The notes: generated by a model not told the origin, from the letters alone. 64,000 bases of DNA from Flavobacteriales bacterium (GCA_002707525.1 PAND01000026.1:36965-100964), one strand, 5' to 3'; positions 1 to 9,693 are shown, counted from the stretch's first letter. Numbers and translations: made by a program.

Positions 1-1
1 A

Positions 2-3000
2 CACTCGACAATAGACAGTTGCCTTGGACACTTCGGACACATACTACTTGCGGCACCTGTACCTAACTACTTATTTTTACAAGGAGGAGGCTATACAGGA
101 AGTAATTCATCCCCATTGCACTTCACTGCTAACGTGGTATGTCACCATTGCAATGAAATAAGAGCAACAGACGAACAACTACAAGGAATAGAGTTTGCAA
201 TAGATACTATAGCAAGAAAAGAAAGAAATGACTTTGGGTATCAGCAAATACGTAATATGGTAAAGAAAGTAGTTAATTCTAACAACACCGACGCAGATAA
301 GCAAAAAAAGTTACTTGCTTGTCCAAGGTGTGATGAGAGGTCTTTTCAGATAGAATGGAACCATCAATATCAAAGATGGTTAATCAAGACCCCTAAGAGG
401 TTTAGAGATTCTGACGCATCTAACATAGAAATGGGGCCCATGTATGAGTTATTGGAAAACATACCGTCAAATCAACACAAGTTCTTAGGCTTCTTTGGAG
501 ATTCTAAACCGCAACACATGTATTGGTCCGTAATACCTGTAGCACCCAATATTGCTAGACCACTTGCTTACTCAGACGAAGGTACACCAGAACCCAATGA
601 CTTGACGCTACTGTATCAAAACATTGTATTTTCCAACAATCGTTTGATTAGGCGTATGCAAACAAATGCTGCTCCGAGTGCCATTGCTAATTTTGAAAGG
701 CAACTATACAGGGCATGTACACACTTGGTAACGTCTAACAATGCAGCCTTAGGAGCAGGTGGAGCCAGAACGGTAAGAGATAGAAGGGGAAGGACAAAGA
801 CCCAAGCATACAAAGGATTACTAGACCGTTTAACAGGAGGCAAGCGTAAATCACGTATGAGAAGCGTGATTCAAAGTAAAGTAGTGAACCAAGTATCTTA
901 TTCTGTAGTTACACCTAGCCCAGACTTAGCGATAGATGAAGTAGGTGTTCCTTATGGAATATGTGCCAAGGCTACAGTGTATGAAACAGTTACTGCCGAG
1001 AACATAGACCACCTACAACAGATGGTCCTTGAGGGACCAAAGGACAATGGAAACTATATCAAGGAATACGAGCCCTTTGCTTACGCAGTAGTGCAAGGAG
1101 GGTTCACAAAGACTGAAGTCTCTAAGCATTCTGCTTTCAGAAGAAATATCAAGTCTTGGGAATGGGGAGACGAGCGAGTAGAAGAGGCTTGGCGTGAGTA
1201 CAAAATAGAGAATGAAATAAATCTAAGAGGTGTAGAGCAATCGCTAATCGACAAGTACCGTGATGAGTATCTAGTACAATATAACAGAGAATTTAGGCTA
1301 GAAAATCTGAAACTCAAGATAGGCGATAGTGTAGAAAGAACGCTAAAGAGGGGAGACATAGGTTTGTTCAACAGAGCACCTTCTCTCCATCGCCAAAGCG
1401 TGCAAGGTATGAAAGTGGTACCTATGGCCCAGAAATCACTATCGTTTAACCCAACCATTTGTATTCCATTTAACGCAGACTATGACGGTGATGCGATGAA
1501 ACTCCACTTCGTACAGTCCCCAGAGGCCATAGAAGAAGCAAAAGAAAAGATGATGCTAGGCAAAAACATCATACACGCAAGGTATGGCAAATTAACTATC
1601 GCAACCGACCAAGACCAAACAACAGGTCTTGCTATCCTTACAATGCCTATAGCAACAAGGAAAGGAGAGTACAACTTAGGAACAGGCTACACCCATGATG
1701 AAGGAATACCTTATTTCAATAGAACACGGGTCATTAATCTTCTATCTGCATCTTGGCACAAGAATGATGACGGTTCAATGGACTACAAAACAGAACTTCC
1801 AGAACCCGACTACGAGATAAACGGTAAGAGATACTGGACAGGAAGGGCAGTAGTTTCCCACTTCTTACCTGATTTCCTTAATGCGACATTCAAAGGAAAT
1901 AACCCTGAAAGAGATGAGAAAGGTCTTATCGTGAGAAAGACCGGTAATGAACAGATATACAATGGTACATTCAAACAAAAAGAAGTAAAAGAAGTGGTGG
2001 AAATACGCAACGGAGTACTACTCAAAGGAACGCTAGATAAGACTGCATTTGGGGAAGGCGGGGCTTCTATTGCTCCTGCGTTCTTTTATCATTACGGCTA
2101 CGATAAAGGGCAAGAGGAAATGAAGAAGTTCATACATCAAATAACCAGACTTGCCTTTGAAGCACACAAGCAAATAGTGTACACCATAACACCTACCGAT
2201 TGTTCACTGTCAGATTTAGATGTTAGAGATACAATAAAGGATGAATACGATAAAGTGTCCAACCAGATAATAAAAATTCAAAGAGCATATGATGCTAGAA
2301 AACTACACGAGTTACCGAACTTGTCTGCCTTTGATTATGACCAGATTCTAAAAGACCCGCTAAGTTGGGCAGAAGGTGAAATGGTTAGTCTGGCAAACGA
2401 GTATGAATCATATGTAACTGATTACGTATCAGATGCATCAGGACCCCAAAACCCCATTCAAATTGCAGTGCGAAGCAAAGCAAGAGGTAAAGCGACAAAC
2501 ATTCAGCAAATGTCTGGGACATACGGCCAAATGAAGTACGGTGGTAGAAGACCCATATGGGGTGTAAATCCAGACCGTACCATGGTCCACTACCCGTTGC
2601 CGGGATATGAACCCGAACACCCAAGACACAAAGGCTTCGTTTTGAACTGTTATGGAACAGGGTTAGAGCCCGATGAGTATTGGCTAACATCTACAGCAGG
2701 TAGAAGAAGTGCGGCAGAATCATCTACAGGGGCTATTGCTAAGTCAGGTCACCTTGAATACAAAGTAAAGCGTTCTGTTGAAGATGTTGTTGTTGGTAAA
2801 GGTAATAATGCCATTGATGTAAGAGATGGCACTATTGTATCATTCAACTTAGGAGGAGATGGACTTAGACCCTTCCACATAAGAGGCCAAGGGCATGACA
2901 CCTTGTCCCCAGATGGTAGATACATTACTTTGCAACCATTATTGTTTGAGTTCAAATGTAAGCATGGACTTACTTTGATGGACGAATGCTCAGACTGTTC

Positions 3001-4192
3001 TAAGGGACTAAACGTAGATTACATCTTTGAAGAACTGGCTTATGCTCATTCATCAGCATCTAAACTGGCGTCATTTATTGATGGCCGAGATATCCTAAAA
3101 CCAGAAGCAAACAAGTTGATTGAAAAATTCAATTGGTGGTTTGCAGAATCTCAATGTGAACTAGGTGAAGGTATTGGTGCTACTGCGGCTGCTTGTCTTG
3201 GTGAGCCAGTGACACAGGCAGGGCTTCGTACGTTCCACGGTGGTGGAAAGTTCAGTACACAGGGTTCAGTAGAGGGTATAGAGAGGGTTGTTCAAGTTAG
3301 TAAGTCTGGGAACCCCGATGCTGAAACCATAGTGTTCCTAAAGGATAAATATGATATGAAAGATGCAGAGGCCATTGCTTTATTTTGTACTAGGTCCTTC
3401 TTGCAAGAATACATAACATCTGTAGATTACAAAGACGATACTTCATTACTCGTAGCAGTAGACCCCAAGCATATTACTCGTCAGCAAGTAGACCGTTCAT
3501 TTGTTGAAAGGCAACTAACAAGAATAATGTCAAAGGAAGGCTTTGAGTTGACCAAAGGAATCCAAGATAGCGATGAATTTATTTTAACAATGCAGAACCC
3601 TGACCCCAGAAAACTATTACTTGCTAGAGATAAACTAATGGGTATACAAGTAAGTGGGTTAAGTAACGCAGACTTTGCGGTAGCACAAGAGCCAAAGGAA
3701 GACGGCCTTGGCGCAGGACTCTATAGAATAAGAATAAGAGGACCGACTCATTCTGGTTCTTCTGCGGTACTGTGGGATGAGATACACGAATTGCTAGAAA
3801 AATACATAGAGCCTACATTAACATGGACTTCTGAGTTCTGGGTAGTATACAAGAAACTAGGACTTGAAGCAATGCTTTCATGCATCTATGAACAAATAGA
3901 CATTCAGATGAATGGGGACAATGGACTAGGAGAGTATGACCATAGGTATATACGAATATTAACAGACAGAATAGGACAGAAAGGTTTCCCTGTCGGACTG
4001 CAACCGAACACAGGATGGGGAGGGGGACACAGCAGAAGTTTCGTAGGTTCTGTAGCAGGTGAAGGCATTATACCCAAGATATCATCAGGTGCAGTGATGA
4101 GTGCAACCGATAATCTAAGAGGTATGGTCGAAGCAGTAACCACCGGAAATTTAGCAAGACTAGGCAAGTATGTTCTTGATGAAAATCGCTAG
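2..4192 (+). CDS. rpoA: RNA polymerase large subunit, unsplit A'/A'' (5' partial)
   Basis: Catalytic largest subunit of a multisubunit RNA polymerase. The reading frame is open to the left edge, so the start codon is missing. The first visible residues carry the zinc/clamp motif C-x-GHFGHI-LA-PV, followed by a CxxC pair. NADYDGD (near 1472-1492) is the active-site NADFDGD loop with Phe replaced by Tyr, and RAPSLHRxS lies just before it. GEPVTQAGLRTFHGGG (near 3201-3248) is the trigger loop. It continues without interruption into the A'' part, about 1397 residues in all. Most archaea split this gene into A' and A''; Thaumarchaeota, Korarchaeota and eukaryotes do not. No C-terminal heptad repeat is present. 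It converges with polB. Finding it beside virion-like genes suggests the element transcribes some of its own genes, but other subunits are not in the window. Confidence 0.95.
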   Translation, partial: HSTIDSCLGHFGHILLAAPVPNYLFLQGGGYTGSNSSPLHFTANVVCHHCNEIRATDEQLQGIEFAIDTIARKERNDFGYQQIRNMVKKVVNSNNTDADKQKKLLACPRCDERSFQIEWNHQYQRWLIKTPKRFRDSDASNIEMGPMYELLENIPSNQHKFLGFFGDSKPQHMYWSVIPVAPNIARPLAYSDEGTPEPNDLTLLYQNIVFSNNRLIRRMQTNAAPSAIANFERQLYRACTHLVTSNNAALGAGGARTVRDRRGRTKTQAYKGLLDRLTGGKRKSRMRSVIQSKVVNQVSYSVVTPSPDLAIDEVGVPYGICAKATVYETVTAENIDHLQQMVLEGPKDNGNYIKEYEPFAYAVVQGGFTKTEVSKHSAFRRNIKSWEWGDERVEEAWREYKIENEINLRGVEQSLIDKYRDEYLVQYNREFRLENLKLKIGDSVERTLKRGDIGLFNRAPSLHRQSVQGMKVVPMAQKSLSFNPTICIPFNADYDGDAMKLHFVQSPEAIEEAKEKMMLGKNIIHARYGKLTIATDQDQTTGLAILTMPIATRKGEYNLGTGYTHDEGIPYFNRTRVINLLSASWHKNDDGSMDYKTELPEPDYEINGKRYWTGRAVVSHFLPDFLNATFKGNNPERDEKGLIVRKTGNEQIYNGTFKQKEVKEVVEIRNGVLLKGTLDKTAFGEGGASIAPAFFYHYGYDKGQEEMKKFIHQITRLAFEAHKQIVYTITPTDCSLSDLDVRDTIKDEYDKVSNQIIKIQRAYDARKLHELPNLSAFDYDQILKDPLSWAEGEMVSLANEYESYVTDYVSDASGPQNPIQIAVRSKARGKATNIQQMSGTYGQMKYGGRRPIWGVNPDRTMVHYPLPGYEPEHPRHKGFVLNCYGTGLEPDEYWLTSTAGRRSAAESSTGAIAKSGHLEYKVKRSVEDVVVGKGNNAIDVRDGTIVSFNLGGDGLRPFHIRGQGHDTLSPDGRYITLQPLLFEFKCKHGLTLMDECSDCSKGLNVDYIFEELAYAHSSASKLASFIDGRDILKPEANKLIEKFNWWFAESQCELGEGIGATAAACLGEPVTQAGLRTFHGGGKFSTQGSVEGIERVVQVSKSGNPDAETIVFLKDKYDMKDAEAIALFCTRSFLQEYITSVDYKDDTSLLVAVDPKHITRQQVDRSFVERQLTRIMSKEGFELTKGIQDSDEFILTMQNPDPRKLLLARDKLMGIQVSGLSNADFAVAQEPKEDGLGAGLYRIRIRGPTHSGSSAVLWDEIHELLEKYIEPTLTWTSEFWVVYKKLGLEAMLSCIYEQIDIQMNGDNGLGEYDHRYIRILTDRIGQKGFPVGLQPNTGWGGGHSRSFVGSVAGEGIIPKISSGAVMSATDNLRGMVEAVTTGNLARLGKYVLDENR

Positions 4193-4208
4193 AGGAGTTC
4201 TACTACAT

Positions 4209-4421
4209 ATGACCATGGACATCCAGTACCCGATAACCCCTCTACTAATACAGAGTGATTATTCGGGGGACTGCGAGCGTAAGCCATATTTTCTGTCAAA
4301 TTTGACAGATGAGTGCTTTCTATTAGCAACGGTATATTCGGTAGCAAACTTACGTTATCTACATTTGACAGACACTTTACTAGTTTACCTTGGCGCACAA
4401 ACCTCGGCACAATCACAATAG
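4209..4421 (+). CDS. Possible small protein or gene relic sharing IQYPxTPLLI with the 204-residue protein
   Basis: An open frame of about 70 codons just after rpoA. Its start encodes MTMDIQYPITPLLI. The protein at 41926-42540 contains GIQYPVTPLLI, so 9 of 11 residues match. The nucleotide differences lie mostly at third codon positions, which points to selection on the protein. The remainder resembles nothing I recognise and overlaps a 16-bp palindrome at 4293-4308, so the frame may be a decayed or partial copy rather than a working gene. Confidence 0.25.
   Translation: MTMDIQYPITPLLIQSDYSGDCERKPYFLSNLTDECFLLATVYSVANLRYLHLTDTLLVYLGAQTSAQSQ
4293..4308. promoter_or_regulatory. 16-bp perfect palindrome, possible protein-binding site
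   Basis: CTGTCAAATTTGACAG is a perfect palindrome in the convergent gap between rpoA and polB. A half site, TTTGACAG, recurs at 4364-4371. It could be an operator or a short bidirectional hairpin. The role is unknown. Confidence 0.35.
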
Positions 4422-4457
4422 GTTCTTCGTGCTAGACGAAGGGTTCCCCCATCGGGG
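4422..4457. terminator. Two adjacent hairpins between convergent rpoA and polB
   Basis: CTTCGT-gctag-ACGAAG (4425-4441) is a 6-bp stem with a 5-base loop. CCCC-atc-GGGG (4447-4457) follows at once. Their place between two convergent gene ends fits bidirectional termination. There is no long T tract, so archaeal-type termination here is an inference. Confidence 0.4.
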
Positions 4458-4491
4458 TATTGAAATCCCATAATCAATTAATGAAATTGGT

Positions 4492-7122
4492 TCAAGCCGC
4501 AAAGTCAGACAAAACGTACCTTTGCTTAGTTCGCTTCAAGGAGTCTGCCGGCCAACTTAGATTAGCAAACAATGGACTCATTGGGCCGATGATTGTTTTT
4601 TGGACAATGACACCCCAATCTAAATCGTAACTAGCAACATGCTCCCAATCAGTAAAGCCAATCCATCCACCAGACGGTATATTGGTAGGGCCATCCTTTG
4701 CATGAGTATAGAAGAAACCTTCACCAACGCCAATAGGTTCAATCTCATCATTTGCCACGACTTCGTTAAACCATTTTGCGCCTCTATTTCCACCTGCTAA
4801 GTTAGCATAATCCTCAAACGCTCGCTTCAATTTGGTGTAGTGGAATATCTCGGAACGCTCAATATCGCCTCTCCTCACACGGTCAGCCACACCAGCCACA
4901 TAATTTTGAATCTCTAACGCAGATGCCCCACTGAAGACCATATCTAGGAACTTCTGTTGTACCATTCTCGTGACAGGCGCAGTATCGCCTCGTCTAAACT
5001 CCAGTCCTTTGATAGTACAACATTCTGAGAAAGGCGTTTCGTCTGGAACCCAACCATGCTTGTCAGTCCATGCTAAACGACCTGCGTATCTCTTTTTGAC
5101 ATTAGTGAACATCATGTTCTCATATAGTGCCTCTAATTCAAAGACAATATGTTCAGAGTCATGTTCCATTTGCAATAGCGCAGTAATCTGTTCGGCTAGC
5201 CCCTTAGCATCATCAAGATGTTGTTGCTTAGAGCGGTCAGCCCTACCAAGTACATAGATAGAATCAGTATCGCCATATACTACATTGAAACCTTGCTCAT
5301 GCGCATAGTCTTTGGCGAACTTAAGGCACTCACGACCAAGACGAGTGATAGAAGCACCCACACCTCTGTCGCCCCAACCATTGTGTTTAGCAGCAGTGGC
5401 ACCATAGCAACTGTTCACGATAATCTTGGTATTCTTTTCGTCCATACCATACCGTCTTGCTGCTTCTTCATCACCCGCTTTGATTGCTTCCTTCTGTAGA
5501 CGCTTGTATTCTGCTCTAGCCTTTAACAGACCACTTACTACTTCTCTTAGAACATTTTTCTCGCCCTTACGGAAGTAAAGTGGTTCCGCTTCATCCCCTT
5601 CATATGTAGGAGGATATTCGCCTTCGTAATACTCTCCGTCTTCAGGAACAGTTTTAGTTTGATTCTCGTATCCTATATCGCCTGCCAAAATAACAGAAGG
5701 ATATAGCGATGCAAAGTCAATACAAGATACCCATTTGAATAAACCGCCTTCTGGGATAAGAACATCTGCCCCGGGAATCTTCAATATATTGTTTTCTTCC
5801 ATGTATTCTTTCTCTACCTTAGCAGGGCCAGTCTTTTGAATAAACTCCGCTTCACGCTGCATTACTACAGTAAATAGCCTTGATACATAGAATAGGTCAG
5901 CCCAAGGAATACCTTGTTGCACTTGCAGACGATGCATACCTTCTATGATAGCCCACTTCTGGTCTAGCATTTGCATCAACTCTACGTCACGGTCGCAATA
6001 AGTGACATACTTATCCCAGAATAAGTGGTAGTCACGACTAAAGAAGTTAGGCTTCCATTCCGTCTTACCGCCTTCTTCTTTGAATTCCTTCTTAGTTACT
6101 TTATCGAGTGCTCTTGAAGGTAGAGTGTTGGAAGTGTTGGCGTGGTATTTCTTGTCAGCCGCCCACATCAAGTCTACTACATTGATACCATCCCATGGCT
6201 GACCATGGAAGTATTGCTTTCCTCTGATTTTGTAGAAGTTGTAGTCGCCCTTAACGCTGTTAGGCATCTTGGCATTACCAAGTGGACTTAGGCGGTTAGT
6301 ATCTAGGCCATTAGCCCTTACACGCCAGTATAATTGAGGCAAGTCATAACCATGACCGTTCCATGCAGTCACAATGTCATAATCCATACCAGACATGTAA
6401 GACAACCAAGCATCTAACATATCAGCCTCATTAGTGAACAGGTTCATTGTAAAGTCAGGGTCGTCATCAAGGTCTGTAGGCATACAACCATCAACAAAAG
6501 AAGGGTGTTGCCCAAATGCTTGGCGTTTGTTGGTATAACTGTCCCTGCAAATAATGAGAGTAATGTCTTGTTCAATGAAACCTGTTGCGTTCTTTTTCTC
6601 ACCATCTCTACAGGCTTCAATATCTAAGTAGCATGTACGGGGTAGTTTCTCAGGGAGTTTAATGAATCTGTCAATACAGACTCTTTGGGTCAGTTTAACA
6701 TCTCCATTGTAAGTAGGGTGAATACGTGCAGAGATACGCTTTAGAGTATTCTCATTAGGAACTTCTAATTTGATTAGTTGTTGCTTGTCTGGGCCGGGGA
6801 GTTTTGACTTCTTGAATGTAGGATGCTCAACATACTTACCAACCATATTTTCTAACTGCTCCATTGTTATTGGGAAAGTGTCTAAAGACCATCCTTTGTT
6901 TACTTCATCCCATTGCCTTTCGTTTATGTTAGCGGGGTCAAACCATATGTATTGCTTGACCTTTATTTCAGTTGGAGAATAGGTCCAGTCGCCATGCTCA
7001 TCCATGTAAGTCCTATCACCGTCTTCATCACGGCCTTTGATGACTACACGACTATTGTCTACCTTCCTGCTTCTTTCGCCTTGTCTGACAGTCTTGTAAC
7101 CCGCTACAGAAATAATTGACAT
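4492..7122 (-). CDS. polB: Family B DNA polymerase with 3'-5' exonuclease
   Basis: Replicative DNA polymerase of 876 residues, close to archaeal PolB length. The exonuclease motifs are intact: Exo I LDIE (D167, E169), Exo II AWNGHGYD (N255, D260) and Exo III YCDRD (Y375, D379). The polymerase motifs are also intact: motif A DFASLYPS (D469), motif B NSCYG near 570, motif C YGDTDS (D618, D620) and a KKRYAG motif after it. It appears active for both synthesis and proofreading. It is the last gene of the long minus-strand operon, and its start overlaps the preceding 42-residue zinc-ribbon gene by an ATGA-type arrangement. No protein-priming insertions were noticed, but I did not test this carefully. 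Confidence 0.97.
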   Translation of the reverse strand: MSIISVAGYKTVRQGERSRKVDNSRVVIKGRDEDGDRTYMDEHGDWTYSPTEIKVKQYIWFDPANINERQWDEVNKGWSLDTFPITMEQLENMVGKYVEHPTFKKSKLPGPDKQQLIKLEVPNENTLKRISARIHPTYNGDVKLTQRVCIDRFIKLPEKLPRTCYLDIEACRDGEKKNATGFIEQDITLIICRDSYTNKRQAFGQHPSFVDGCMPTDLDDDPDFTMNLFTNEADMLDAWLSYMSGMDYDIVTAWNGHGYDLPQLYWRVRANGLDTNRLSPLGNAKMPNSVKGDYNFYKIRGKQYFHGQPWDGINVVDLMWAADKKYHANTSNTLPSRALDKVTKKEFKEEGGKTEWKPNFFSRDYHLFWDKYVTYCDRDVELMQMLDQKWAIIEGMHRLQVQQGIPWADLFYVSRLFTVVMQREAEFIQKTGPAKVEKEYMEENNILKIPGADVLIPEGGLFKWVSCIDFASLYPSVILAGDIGYENQTKTVPEDGEYYEGEYPPTYEGDEAEPLYFRKGEKNVLREVVSGLLKARAEYKRLQKEAIKAGDEEAARRYGMDEKNTKIIVNSCYGATAAKHNGWGDRGVGASITRLGRECLKFAKDYAHEQGFNVVYGDTDSIYVLGRADRSKQQHLDDAKGLAEQITALLQMEHDSEHIVFELEALYENMMFTNVKKRYAGRLAWTDKHGWVPDETPFSECCTIKGLEFRRGDTAPVTRMVQQKFLDMVFSGASALEIQNYVAGVADRVRRGDIERSEIFHYTKLKRAFEDYANLAGGNRGAKWFNEVVANDEIEPIGVGEGFFYTHAKDGPTNIPSGGWIGFTDWEHVASYDLDWGVIVQKTIIGPMSPLFANLSWPADSLKRTKQRYVLSDFAA

Positions 7123-7251
7123 TCATTTCACCTTCCACTGGAATCCACAATCAACGCAAATCGCTAGATAATCATTTCTGTCTTCTAAATGTGCAGATAC
7201 ATTAGTCATAGTCCACACAATGCAACCACAATCAATGCACTGCTTAGGCAT
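7123..7251 (-). CDS. Zinc-ribbon microprotein, 42 aa
   Basis: The ATG at 7251 opens a 42-codon frame with two CxxC knuckles (CIDCG and CVDCG) spaced about 27 residues apart, a minimal zinc ribbon. Its TGA lies directly beside the polB ATG in an AATGAATG arrangement, indicating translational coupling. Zinc ribbons of this size occur in archaeal and phage genomes as nucleic-acid or RNA-polymerase binding adaptors. A specific role cannot be given. Confidence 0.7.
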   Translation of the reverse strand: MPKQCIDCGCIVWTMTNVSAHLEDRNDYLAICVDCGFQWKVK

Positions 7252-7252
7252 A

Positions 7253-7462
7253 TCATTCATCCCCATCATCATGTTGTACAGATTTGAGAAAATCTAGTAT
7301 TGTTGCCGAGAAGTGAGAATAGAAGAATTTTCTGTACTCTTCATCATCGGGTTTATCGACCAACTTCTGTATTCTCATTGCTAAGTACTGTACGTTTCCT
7401 TTGTGGTGTCTCAACCACCACTCCATATCTCGTGCCTCGGCTAAAGTCAATACTGTCTTCAT
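7253..7462 (-). CDS. Hypothetical protein, 69 aa
   Basis: Small helical protein starting MKTVLTLAEARDMEWW, with no recognised domain. Its ATG overlaps the TFB stop codon (ATGA), placing it in the TFB-polB part of the operon. Charged helices with an acidic C-terminus (HDDGDE) suggest a soluble protein. It may be an accessory of the transcription or replication genes around it, but nothing in the sequence shows this. Confidence 0.65.
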   Translation of the reverse strand: MKTVLTLAEARDMEWWLRHHKGNVQYLAMRIQKLVDKPDDEEYRKFFYSHFSATILDFLKSVQHDDGDE

Positions 7463-8379
7463 ATATTCAACTCCACATCTAAGGCCGCCGCTAATTCTTT
7501 GTATCTGTTTCGTATTGTTACTTCTGTGACATTGGTGACATCTGCTATTTCTCTTTGAGTACGGTTTTGGCCCTTGATAATACTGGCCATGTAAATTAAT
7601 GAAGCGGCGATACCGACAGGACCTCTACCGCTATCCAATTCAAGACGCTTTATTTCTTCCATCCACTTATGACATTGTGCAACTACTTCACTTCTCAATT
7701 GCAAGTCAGAACAAAATCTGTCTATGTATTGTTCAGGCTTTGTAGTCATAGGCTTCATTTTTAGTTCACGCTTGATAGTGCGCACAGTTCTACCTATTTC
7801 TTTGCGACCTAATTTTAGTTTCTGCGCCACTTCATCAAGAGTACGGGGAACGCCACATAATTGACAGGCGATGTACAATGAAGCAGCAGCCGCACCTTGA
7901 ATGCTACGACCACGAATTAAACCTGCCTCAAGTGTCTTTTTGTATACATTGGCCGCTTCTTGTCTAACAGTCCTAGGAAGCCCATCCAAGTGCATAGCCA
8001 TCTTATCTAGTTCTGCCAATGCATTGGCCAAGTTCCTTTCACGACTATCGCTTACTCTAGCACGCTTTTGCCATTTACGCATACGGTACATTTGACTATT
8101 ACTTTTGAGAGATTTACCAGACCAATCACGGTTTTGCCAATCAATATCAGTAGATAGACCCTTATCATGTAGCATGATGTTCATCGGTGCCCCAGTACGG
8201 GAAGGGTCATCTTTAGAGCCATCATCGAAACTGCGCCACTCTGCACCCGGGTCGACTAAGTTTTCTTCAAGGACTAAACCACAGTCTACGCAGTTGAGTT
8301 CACCTCTAGTTATGTCTTTCTCAAGATTGCGACTACCACATTCTTTGCATCTAACGATTTCTATTGCATCTTCGCTCAT
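7459..8379 (-). CDS. tfb: Transcription initiation factor TFB (TFIIB-like)
   Basis: TFB bridges TBP-bound promoters and RNA polymerase. This 306-residue version has the full layout: an N-terminal zinc ribbon (C11, C14, C30, C33 from the chosen start), a B-reader/linker with WRSFDDGS, then two cyclin repeats with the usual GRGPVGIAA and YIACQ segments. I chose the ATG at 8379 over a TTG at 8397 because a GGAG motif lies at good spacing and the ATG comes one base after the previous stop. With the element's own RNA polymerase subunit and TATA promoters, it suggests promoter takeover or a private class of promoters. No TBP gene was seen. Confidence 0.95.
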   Translation of the reverse strand: MSEDAIEIVRCKECGSRNLEKDITRGELNCVDCGLVLEENLVDPGAEWRSFDDGSKDDPSRTGAPMNIMLHDKGLSTDIDWQNRDWSGKSLKSNSQMYRMRKWQKRARVSDSRERNLANALAELDKMAMHLDGLPRTVRQEAANVYKKTLEAGLIRGRSIQGAAAASLYIACQLCGVPRTLDEVAQKLKLGRKEIGRTVRTIKRELKMKPMTTKPEQYIDRFCSDLQLRSEVVAQCHKWMEEIKRLELDSGRGPVGIAASLIYMASIIKGQNRTQREIADVTNVTEVTIRNRYKELAAALDVELNI

Positions 8380-8380
8380 A

Positions 8381-9226
8381 TTATACTCTCCTTTCAATAC
8401 TTCCGTCTTTGTATACGACTATTTCACCAAGAGCATACAATGCAGCAATATAGGGGTGATACACACGGGTAATAGCCCGTGTGCCTTGGTCTTTAACCAA
8501 ATCCCATGCCAACATATCATAATGCTCTTGGATAGTAATTCTTTGACCCTTTTTCAAGGTGGAGAGTGATTTAGCAAATGTAGTCAATTCACTGACCTTG
8601 ACATTGTAGGTGTTCCCCGGCTCTCCGTTCTTCTTTAGTTTCTGCACTGTAAGGAAATCTACGTTTTGTTCAATGATAACCGCCTTTGTCTGCAACTTAT
8701 CATTTGTAGTCTCGGAACGCTCCGTGCTGACCAGTTGAGCATCCTCGACACTTACGGACAGTGGAAGTGATGTTTGTACTATTTCTTTAGGGGAAACCTT
8801 CGTTTCCTTGAAAAATGCAAGAACCTCGTATTTCTTGCAGCCGGCGAAGCAGCCGATTTTGTTTAGAGTAATATTTGCATAGAAGTGGTCACGCCCTGTA
8901 TCGCCTCCACGCTTCTCAACACAGGAAGGACAACGCCCGTGATAGTAGCCTTCGTCGTCAGGGCCTCTAAGAGCCTCTACATGCGTCTTGAGCCCTTCTA
9001 AGGTGAACTCGCCACTCTTGACGCTAAACGACTTCAAATAGACTCCAGAAGGTGGAATACCTTCATTGGCCCAATCTAAGAGAGCCTGAAGCCGCTTTCT
9101 GCCACCGGCACCAATAAACAAGATATCTCCGCCGTCTTTAGTCTGGTTAGAAAGGGAAAAACGTGGTGCTGAACCGAGCCCTTCCCTCATGTCTAAGAAC
9201 ATGGGAATAGGGAGTCGATATACCAT
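8381..9226 (-). CDS. CHC2/primase-type zinc-finger protein
   Basis: A 281-residue protein whose middle contains YYHGRCPSC (H96, C99, C102) and, after a beta-rich HFYANIT segment, CFAGC (C126, C130). This is the pattern of the DNA-binding zinc finger at the start of DnaG-type primases and many phage primases, where the chain is H/C, CPSC, then CFGC. No TOPRIM or AEP catalytic domain follows; the C-terminal half is charged and unassigned. It may deliver template to the AEP primase domain encoded at 52306-56787, or regulate replication. It sits just upstream of TFB and polB. The zinc-finger call is fairly firm; the function is inferred. Confidence 0.6.
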   Translation of the reverse strand: MVYRLPIPMFLDMREGLGSAPRFSLSNQTKDGGDILFIGAGGRKRLQALLDWANEGIPPSGVYLKSFSVKSGEFTLEGLKTHVEALRGPDDEGYYHGRCPSCVEKRGGDTGRDHFYANITLNKIGCFAGCKKYEVLAFFKETKVSPKEIVQTSLPLSVSVEDAQLVSTERSETTNDKLQTKAVIIEQNVDFLTVQKLKKNGEPGNTYNVKVSELTTFAKSLSTLKKGQRITIQEHYDMLAWDLVKDQGTRAITRVYHPYIAALYALGEIVVYKDGSIERRV

Positions 9227-9279
9227 GCAAGGTCGTTTTCAACGGCGGTATATGAACATTGTGTAGAATAACTTGTAGG

Positions 9280-9684
9280 TTATTCTTCTTTTGGCGAACC
9301 CTTTAGGACACCAGAAGCGGCTCTAACAGGAGCAGTTGCGACGTTCACGCCAGCATCAAGAACACCTGCAATACCTGCGAGCCCTTTCTTAATGACTCCT
9401 TTGCGGTCAGTCTCTTCGTCATTCTCGTCATCACGCAGGTAATCTGGCACTGCCATGTCAAGTGTTTGTCTCGCAATCATCCATGCTTGTGAGTCGGTAA
9501 TTTCGATTGCGTGTAGTCGCAATACTTCTTCTTTAATTGGTTTCAAAAAGGTTCTGTAATGTACACCAGCAAGTCCTTTCTCGCAGGTTGTAATCCATTC
9601 TTCTTCAACGCTAACTACTTTTGATAGTCCCTTACGGATGAATCCGCAAGGCTTTCCTTCGTATGTAAAATTTAGGTCGCTCAT
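9280..9684 (-). CDS. Hypothetical protein, 134 aa
   Basis: Not recognised. The N-terminal 80 residues are mixed alpha/beta (YEGKPCGFIRKGLSK), followed by an acidic stretch (RDDENDEETD). The C-terminal segment is rich in Gly, Ala and Val (residues about 95-125) and could be an amphipathic or membrane-associated helix. It ends in a charged tail. It lies in the replication operon between the zinc-finger primase-like gene and a helical 152-residue protein. Confidence 0.6.
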   Translation of the reverse strand: MSDLNFTYEGKPCGFIRKGLSKVVSVEEEWITTCEKGLAGVHYRTFLKPIKEEVLRLHAIEITDSQAWMIARQTLDMAVPDYLRDDENDEETDRKGVIKKGLAGIAGVLDAGVNVATAPVRAASGVLKGSPKEE

Positions 9685-9693
9685 ATTGTTCCC

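Noticed and set aside
616..4167. Several long minus-strand frames inside rpoA
   Set aside because: Shadows of a clearly coding plus-strand gene with intact motifs.
4189..4416. A minus-strand frame in the rpoA/polB gap
   Set aside because: No motif, no ribosome-binding site, and it overlaps the better-supported plus-strand segment.
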